Shown here: in pieces, positions 59,109-64,000 of the stretch | Layout of the letters: every line of letters begins with the position of its first letter | Numbering within the stretch: the stretch's first letter is position 1 | Source: DASRQK01 sp964436635 | GTDB taxonomy: Bacteria > Bacteroidota > Bacteroidia > Sphingobacteriales > Sphingobacteriaceae | Direction of reading: 5' to 3' | Assembly (NCBI GenBank): GCA_964436635.1 | Contig: CAYTDM010000010.1 | Coordinates: 1 to 64,000 of the forward strand | DNA length: 64,000 bases | Position numbers and translations under genes: made by a program | Notes under the pieces: generated by a model | Database searches by the model: none | What the model was told of the DNA's origin: nothing | The model's input: only the letters and a program-made list of their open reading frames with translations

Positions 59109-59156
59109 TTGTTTGATTTTAGCTAAATTTTTATTAAATTAGCTAAAATCAAACAA
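59109..59156. terminator. perfect 18-bp hairpin after the foldase gene
   Basis: TTGTTTGATTTTAGCTAA (59109-59126), a 12-base AT loop, then its exact complement (59139-59156). It sits 22 bases after the foldase stop. It is AT-rich and is not followed by a clean T-run, so it could be a terminator, an mRNA-stability hairpin or a protein-binding palindrome. Confidence 0.6.
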
Positions 59157-59177
59157 TTGTTAATTTAGGGGGTACCT

Positions 59178-59699
59178 GTGATGATGGAAATCCAAGATAA
59201 AATAGTCAATAAAGTCGCCCAAAGTGGGTTAGTAACGGTGGATTTAGCCAGCATTTATCCGGTGGGTAAACGTATTCTTTACGACATTAAGGATAACTTA
59301 TTCCATGGGCTGATTTTGAAAGAGAAGGACTTTCGAGAATTTGTTAAAACCCACGATTGGTCTGCTTATCAAGATGCTTATGTGGCGATAACTTGTAGTG
59401 CTGACGCTATTGTGCCCACTTGGGCTTATATGCTGCTCGCAAATAATCTTCAGCCCTATGCAAAAGAAGTCGTTTTTGGCGATTTGGATGTATTAGAAAC
59501 GTTGTTATTTGAACGCGCAATGGCAGAAATGGATTTATCGCCTTTTGTGGATCAACGGGTCGTCGTAAAAGGTTGTGGAGAGGTTCCGATCCCGGCTTCA
59601 GCGTTTGTGAAGTTTACGGTGGAATTAAGCAAAATTTCTAAGAGCATTATGTATGGAGAACCGTGCTCTACGGTTCCTGTCTTTAAAAGGAAAAATTAA
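59178..59699 (+). CDS. DUF2480 family protein
   Basis: 173 residues, cytosolic. It matches the Bacteroidota DUF2480 family: IYPVGKRILYDIKDNLFHG, LKEKDFREFVKTHDWSAYQ, and VVKGCGEVPIPASAFVKFT. The function is unknown. It may start at ATG 59178 or 59181. DUF2480, DUF3108 and DUF3109 run in the same direction, as in other Bacteroidota. Confidence 0.85.
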   Translation: MMMEIQDKIVNKVAQSGLVTVDLASIYPVGKRILYDIKDNLFHGLILKEKDFREFVKTHDWSAYQDAYVAITCSADAIVPTWAYMLLANNLQPYAKEVVFGDLDVLETLLFERAMAEMDLSPFVDQRVVVKGCGEVPIPASAFVKFTVELSKISKSIMYGEPCSTVPVFKRKN

Positions 59700-59740
59700 A
59701 CCTTCCTGCAGGAATTTTGTCCAATCATAGCATTTAATGG

Positions 59741-60589
59741 ATGGATGCGGATATTAAACAAAACAGCATGATTTACAAAAAAGGTAAAAAACATCTCATC
59801 CTAAGCCTATTCTTACCTGTTCTTCTTTTGTGTAGCGGCGTGTTGGCGCCGTTTAAATTTGCGCGAGCACAACAACTTCCGTTTAAAAAAGAATCTTCCT
59901 TTCAAGCAGGAGAAGAGCTTAAATACAAATTAAAATACGGGTTTATTTCTGCGGCTGAAGGGGTGTTATCGGTGAGTGATTCCGAGCTTCAATTTAGTTC
60001 CCCACATGCCTTTAGACTTTCTGCAAGGGGGAAAACTTCTAATGCATTTAATATGTTGTTTCCGGTAGATAATCGGTATAATTCTTACATTGATTCTAAA
60101 ACATTTTTACCCTATTTTTATACTGAAAATATTCGAGAAGGTAAATATAGAAGAACCGACGTGGTTCGATTTGACCACAAAAATAAAAAAGTCAACGGAA
60201 ATAAAGGGGAGTTTATAAGTCCGAGTAATCAAACGTTTGACTTATTATCGGCTTATTACTTTGCAAGAAATTTAGATTTAACGAATGTTCGCCCGGGCCA
60301 ATCTTTTAAATTGTCGTATTTTCTGAATGACGAAATTGCTACTCTGGGAATTGAATATATCGGAATCGAAACCATTGAGACAGAGTTAGGTCGATTAGAA
60401 TGTTTAAAATTTAGTCCTGAGCTTAAACCAGGACGCGTTTTCAAAAAAAATAGCCGCATGTATTTATGGGTCACGAATGACGGGAACCGGATACCAGTGC
60501 GAGCAAAAGTAGAAATTTTGGTGGGAACCGTGTCTTTGGAGTTAAGTTCTGCCACCGGATTGAAATATCCATTAGGTAAAAAATTATAG
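59741..60589 (+). CDS. DUF3108 domain-containing exported protein
   Basis: 282 residues. A signal or anchor segment lies at about 20-40 (LILSLFLPVLLLCSGVLAP), and cleavage near ARAQ is plausible, so the ATG at 59768 (M-I-Y-K-K-G) is an alternative start. The beta-rich DUF3108 domain follows: FQAGEELKYKLKYGFISAA, RTDVVRFDHKNKK, and DLLSAYYFARNLD. It is periplasmic and its function is unknown. The DUF3109 gene starts one base downstream. Confidence 0.82.
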   Translation: MDADIKQNSMIYKKGKKHLILSLFLPVLLLCSGVLAPFKFARAQQLPFKKESSFQAGEELKYKLKYGFISAAEGVLSVSDSELQFSSPHAFRLSARGKTSNAFNMLFPVDNRYNSYIDSKTFLPYFYTENIREGKYRRTDVVRFDHKNKKVNGNKGEFISPSNQTFDLLSAYYFARNLDLTNVRPGQSFKLSYFLNDEIATLGIEYIGIETIETELGRLECLKFSPELKPGRVFKKNSRMYLWVTNDGNRIPVRAKVEILVGTVSLELSSATGLKYPLGKKL

Positions 60590-60590
60590 C

Positions 60591-61052
60591 ATGATAGAAG
60601 TTGGTCAGGTGTTAGTGAGCGAAGAGCTGCTTCGAGAAGAGTTTGTATGTAATCTTTCAAAGTGCAAAGGAGCCTGTTGTGTGGAAGGCGATGCGGGTGC
60701 TCCGTTGGAACAATCAGAACTCGAAGTGCTGGAAGCTATTTATCCAGCAGTCTTGCCTTATATGACACATGACGGCATTGTGGCGAAATGTGCGATTGAA
60801 AAGGCTTATGAAGAAGGAAAAGTCGATTGGCAAAAACCTATTTCATGTCATTTGTATCCGATACGCATCACCCAATATCCAGGTTTTGATGTATTGAACT
60901 ATGATCGCTGGCATATTTGCCACGCAGCTTGTAGCTATGGTAAAGAATTAAAGGTGCCCGTGTATAAGTTTTTGAAAACTCCTTTAATTCGGAAATATGG
61001 GGCTGACTGGTATGAAGAGTTGGAAAAAATCGCCCGTGATTTTAATGGCTAA
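60591..61052 (+). CDS. DUF3109 family Cys-rich protein
   Basis: 153 residues. A conserved Cys cluster (CNLSKCKGACCVEGDAG near residue 21, then CAIEKAY, SCHLYPIRI and HICHAACSYG) is typical of DUF3109 and similar to YkgJ/Fe-S or Zn-binding proteins. The function is not known. It is tightly linked to DUF3108 and is probably translated from the same mRNA. Confidence 0.85.
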   Translation: MIEVGQVLVSEELLREEFVCNLSKCKGACCVEGDAGAPLEQSELEVLEAIYPAVLPYMTHDGIVAKCAIEKAYEEGKVDWQKPISCHLYPIRITQYPGFDVLNYDRWHICHAACSYGKELKVPVYKFLKTPLIRKYGADWYEELEKIARDFNG

Positions 61053-61113
61053 TGGAATTATCTTAGTATCTTTCGCTCAAATTTGAAATTGGTCAAACAC
61101 CGCCCATAAATTC

Positions 61114-62085
61114 ATGCTCAAACTGAACGATATACAGAAACCGATTTCTAGCGAACTCGAGATTTTCGAAGAAAAGTTTAAAGCATCTATGAAAAGTTCG
61201 GTCCCTTTATTGGATCGAATCACGCATTATATTGTCAAGCGCAAGGGCAAACAAATGCGGCCAATGTTTGTGTTTTTCTCGGCGGGAATGTGCGGTGGAA
61301 TATCTGAAAGCACTTATCGTGGTGCCGCTTTAGTCGAGCTGTTACATACCGCTACTTTAGTACACGACGATGTGGTTGATAACGCGAATCTTCGCCGAGG
61401 TTTTTTTTCAGTAAATGCTTTATGGAAGAACAAAGTCGCCGTATTAGTCGGTGATTTTTTGTTGGCAAAAGGCATGTCGCTCTCGGTAGAAAACAAAGAT
61501 TTTGGTTTGCTGGAAATTGTGAGTGAAGCGGTGCAGCAAATCATTGAAGGTGAGTTGCTTCAAATCGAAAAGGCCAGGCGGTTAGATATTAACGAGTCGA
61601 TATATTTTGAAGTCATTCGTCAAAAAACGGCTTCTTTGATAGCTTCTTGCTGTGCATGTGGAGCCGCATCTGCTCAAGCCGATGCAGAGACCATTGCTAA
61701 AATGCACGCTTTTGGCGAAAAAGTAGGAATTGCCTTTCAAATCAAGGACGATCTTTTCGATTTTGGCACAGATGATGTAGGAAAACCACTCGGGAATGAC
61801 ATCAAAGAAAAAAAGATGACCTTACCCTTAATTTACGCCTTAAACCAATCAAATAGAAAAGAACGTCAACACATTATACAGTTGGTGAAATACCATCACG
61901 AAGATAAAGAGAAAGTCAATGAGGTGGTCCATTTTGTGCGAGCAAGTGGCGGGATGGAATACGCGCATGCAAAAATGATGGAATACCAACAACAAGCTTT
62001 TGACATTTTATATAGCTTCCCAGACAGTCCTTATCGCCAAGGCTTGGAGCAATTAGTAAGGTTTACAACACAACGAACAAAGTAA
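61114..62085 (+). CDS. polyprenyl diphosphate synthase
   Basis: 323 residues. The first Asp-rich motif LVHDDVVDNANLRRG (DDVVD) and the second FQIKDDLFDFGTD (DDLFD) bind magnesium and the diphosphates. GKQMRPMFVFF near residue 50 binds IPP. It makes the long isoprenoid chain, likely for menaquinone. The chain length cannot be judged from the sequence. The terC gene starts one base after its stop. Confidence 0.92.
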   Translation: MLKLNDIQKPISSELEIFEEKFKASMKSSVPLLDRITHYIVKRKGKQMRPMFVFFSAGMCGGISESTYRGAALVELLHTATLVHDDVVDNANLRRGFFSVNALWKNKVAVLVGDFLLAKGMSLSVENKDFGLLEIVSEAVQQIIEGELLQIEKARRLDINESIYFEVIRQKTASLIASCCACGAASAQADAETIAKMHAFGEKVGIAFQIKDDLFDFGTDDVGKPLGNDIKEKKMTLPLIYALNQSNRKERQHIIQLVKYHHEDKEKVNEVVHFVRASGGMEYAHAKMMEYQQQAFDILYSFPDSPYRQGLEQLVRFTTQRTK

Positions 62086-62086
62086 T

Positions 62087-63142
62087 ATGAATCACGAAGT
62101 ACTATTTTTTGGAGGATTTATCCTTTTTATCATTTTGATGCTGGCCATTGATCTTGGCGTTTTTACAAAAGGCAATAAGACCGTTAGCTTGAAACAAGCC
62201 GCCATTATGAGCGGCGTATGGGTTAGTTTTGCGTTGGTCTTTTATGTGGTTTTACGTTTTTGGGGTCATGAACTTCATGACATCCACTCATTCGAACAAT
62301 TGCTTTATATCAAAGACAAACACTTGCATAATTTTAACATTATACAAGATAATTTGGCGGCGAGCATAGAGGTGTATAATAAAAATCTTGCACTGGAATA
62401 CATCACAGGTTACGTCGTGGAGTATGCATTATCTGTCGACAATATCTTTGTGATGGTGTTGGTGTTTTCGTCTTTTGGCGTGGCTCCGCAATATTACCAT
62501 AAAGTCCTTGTTTGGGGGATTATCGGAGCGGTTGTTTTGCGCTTTATCTTTATTTTCGTTGGTGCGGCATTGATTAGTAAATTCGGATGGATCTTGTATT
62601 TATTTGGGTTTTTCTTAGTCTATACTGGCATTATGATGTTCTTAAATCGTGATCAAGACGAAGAAATCGATCCGAAAAATCACACAGTCGTTAAATTTGC
62701 ATCGAAATATTTTTCGGTGTATCCAACTTTTGTAGGGGGGCAATTTTTCCACAGAGAGAACGGTAAAAAATACATCACACCTCTATTTTTAGTGTTATTA
62801 GTGATTGAATTTACAGATGTGATTTTTGCAGTAGATTCGATTCCGGCCATTTTTGCGGTCACCAAAGATCCGTACATCGTATTTTTCTCTAATATTTTTG
62901 CGATTTTAGGTTTGCGTTCCATGTTCTTCCTTTTGGTGAACATCATTCATAAATTCCACTATTTAAAAACGGGTCTTTCATTCCTGTTGGTATTTATTGG
63001 TGCCAAAATGTTATTGCATAGCTGGCTTGCTGAGTGGGGCTTTACGACCACGCATTCCTTAATCATCATTTTAAGTATTCTATTCTTGAGTATCGTCGGA
63101 TCATTGGTGTTCCCTAAGAAGGAAGAGCGTCCTACGGCATAA
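62087..63142 (+). CDS. TerC family membrane protein
   Basis: 351 residues with about nine membrane helices. TerC motifs are present: GYVVEYALSVDNIFVMVLVF with conserved acidic residues inside a helix, and LLVIEFTDVIFAVDSIPAI. Members (Alx, TerC, YceF-like) export manganese or handle metal stress. An insert near residues 70-95 and a cytosolic loop with DQDEEIDPK are seen. It is possibly co-transcribed with the isoprenoid gene. Confidence 0.9.
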   Translation: MNHEVLFFGGFILFIILMLAIDLGVFTKGNKTVSLKQAAIMSGVWVSFALVFYVVLRFWGHELHDIHSFEQLLYIKDKHLHNFNIIQDNLAASIEVYNKNLALEYITGYVVEYALSVDNIFVMVLVFSSFGVAPQYYHKVLVWGIIGAVVLRFIFIFVGAALISKFGWILYLFGFFLVYTGIMMFLNRDQDEEIDPKNHTVVKFASKYFSVYPTFVGGQFFHRENGKKYITPLFLVLLVIEFTDVIFAVDSIPAIFAVTKDPYIVFFSNIFAILGLRSMFFLLVNIIHKFHYLKTGLSFLLVFIGAKMLLHSWLAEWGFTTTHSLIIILSILFLSIVGSLVFPKKEERPTA

Positions 63143-63169
63143 GGAATACGATCAAGCGATTAAACCTAA

Positions 63170-64000
63170 ATGAATATGAAAAAGAACAGAATATTTTCCT
63201 TGGGTCTAACTGGTTTATTGTTGGGGGCAATAAGCTGGGGTTGGACCGTACGCACAGCGGAGCCGCCAGTGAATGCAGCATTAGTCAGTACATTTAAGAA
63301 AATCGATGAAGAGGTCAGTGCGCGCTCTGAGGCATATTTAAGATTGGGGGAGTCCATTGATCAAATCGGTCATCGCTTAACGGGTTCGCCGAACGGCGAA
63401 AAAGCCGAAGCATATGTGCATAATTTATTGCGTTCATATGGTTTCCAGAATGTGCGGTTTCAACCTTTTGAGGTGAATGGTTGGATTCGTGAAAGCTTGG
63501 ATTTTAAGGTGTCTTTTGGAGGCCAAACGACCGTTTTAAAATCAGTGGCTTTAGCACTGACACCGGCAATAGCAAACTTAGATGGGGAGCTGGTGGACAT
63601 GGGCAATGGCTTGGAGAATGATTACTTAGCAAATCCAGAAAAAGCGAAAGGCAAGATTGTATTAGCCGCTTTAAATATTTTGCCAGGAAGTCCAGATGGA
63701 ACCAGAAATGTGCATCGTTCTGCAAAAGTAACTTTGGCTCATCAATATGGCGCGAAGGGAATCATCTTATTTAACAGTGTACCGGGTGGAACTTTGTTAA
63801 CTGGGACCGGATCGATTGACGGCACCTTATTAAGCATTCCAGCCATTACATTAGGTTTAGAGGATGGAATGAAATTAAAAGAAGTGCTATCTACACAAGC
63901 GGTGACAGGTCAATTGAAGATGCGGAATAAAACAGGTAAAATGACAGCTCGAAATGTGGTTGCACGCATTGAGGGCAGTGAATTTCCAGATGAAATCATC
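63170..64000 (+). CDS. M28 family metallopeptidase with PA domain (5' part, cut by window end)
   Basis: 277 codons are open to the last base; the rest lies outside the window. The start is ATG 63170 or, more likely, 63176 (MKKNRIFSLGLTGLLLGA). A signal peptide is followed by the peptidase leader IDQIGHRLTGSPNGEKAEA and a PA insert domain (VTLAHQYGAKGIILFNSVP). NVVARIEGS near the end begins the catalytic M28 domain; the zinc ligands are not yet reached. It is predicted to be an exported aminopeptidase. Confidence 0.85.
   Translation, partial: MNMKKNRIFSLGLTGLLLGAISWGWTVRTAEPPVNAALVSTFKKIDEEVSARSEAYLRLGESIDQIGHRLTGSPNGEKAEAYVHNLLRSYGFQNVRFQPFEVNGWIRESLDFKVSFGGQTTVLKSVALALTPAIANLDGELVDMGNGLENDYLANPEKAKGKIVLAALNILPGSPDGTRNVHRSAKVTLAHQYGAKGIILFNSVPGGTLLTGTGSIDGTLLSIPAITLGLEDGMKLKEVLSTQAVTGQLKMRNKTGKMTARNVVARIEGSEFPDEII

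Noticed and set aside
1..64000. tRNA or rRNA genes
   Set aside because: I saw no tRNA-like T-loop sequence with matching stems and no rRNA core sequence on either strand by eye. A covariance-model scan would be decisive.

Overview
The window comes from a member of the Bacteroidota. The lineage markers are an LpxC-FabZ fusion gene, a PorX-type response regulator with a PglZ-like output domain, a TamL-type lipoprotein OMP85, an IPExxxVDY-family gene beside pyruvate kinase, the order acpP-fabF-rnc, and repeated promoter-like TAnnTTTG (-7) boxes with little Shine-Dalgarno sequence. I cannot name a genus. I found no rRNA, tRNA or CRISPR array.

Bases 1 to about 9,900 are an accessory region of decayed and mixed-composition DNA. 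It holds an orphan HEPN-like protein, an IS3-family element whose transposase is broken by about 22 extra bases, a Nudix remnant, small membrane proteins, a frameshifted secreted Cys-rich gene, and a cluster of DUF1016 nuclease, KilA-N and ORF6N genes. The cluster contains two parallel cassettes. Each begins with the same 61-bp palindrome-plus-promoter module (55 of 61 bases match), followed by a variable first gene (DUF1016 or KilA-N) and then an ORF6N gene that overlaps its end. The two ORF6N genes share a 79-bp identical tail. Two more ORF6N fragments lie between the cassettes. A truncated RecG-like ATPase and a truncated membrane protein meet tail-to-head near 8325, which looks like a deletion scar. 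This cluster is the best candidate for something undescribed: a modular, co-regulated accessory cassette.

From about 10,100 onward the DNA is ordinary chromosome. It carries small enzymes (DUF1801, SRPBCC, methyltransferase, TIGR01777), a secreted phosphoesterase with a PQQ-type propeller, CopA, Ogt, PfkA, a split DsbD, an MlaE/MlaF pair, a PspC/LiaF-like membrane-stress operon, pyruvate kinase, acpP-fabF-rnc, hisS, pgk and pgi. Next come an ECF sigma factor / membrane anti-sigma-like / outer-membrane protein operon, tsaE, porX, a lipid A run (HD protein-lpxD-lpxC/fabZ-lpxA-ABC-efp), tamL opposite a SpoU methyltransferase, purK-purE, envelope genes (a FadL-like OMP, lptC, a PpiD-like foldase), and a chain of DUF2480, DUF3108, DUF3109, polyprenyl synthase, TerC and an M28 peptidase cut by the window end. 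Four of the central glycolysis genes (pfkA, pyk, pgk, pgi) lie within 17 kb, but not in one operon.

Short tandem duplications recur. There are 18-bp in-frame repeats in ogt and in the PspC gene, duplicated 3' ends of pfkA and pgk that include their stop codons, and two tandem arrays in front of the ECF sigma gene. EF-P carries Asn where most EF-Ps have a modifiable Lys or Arg.
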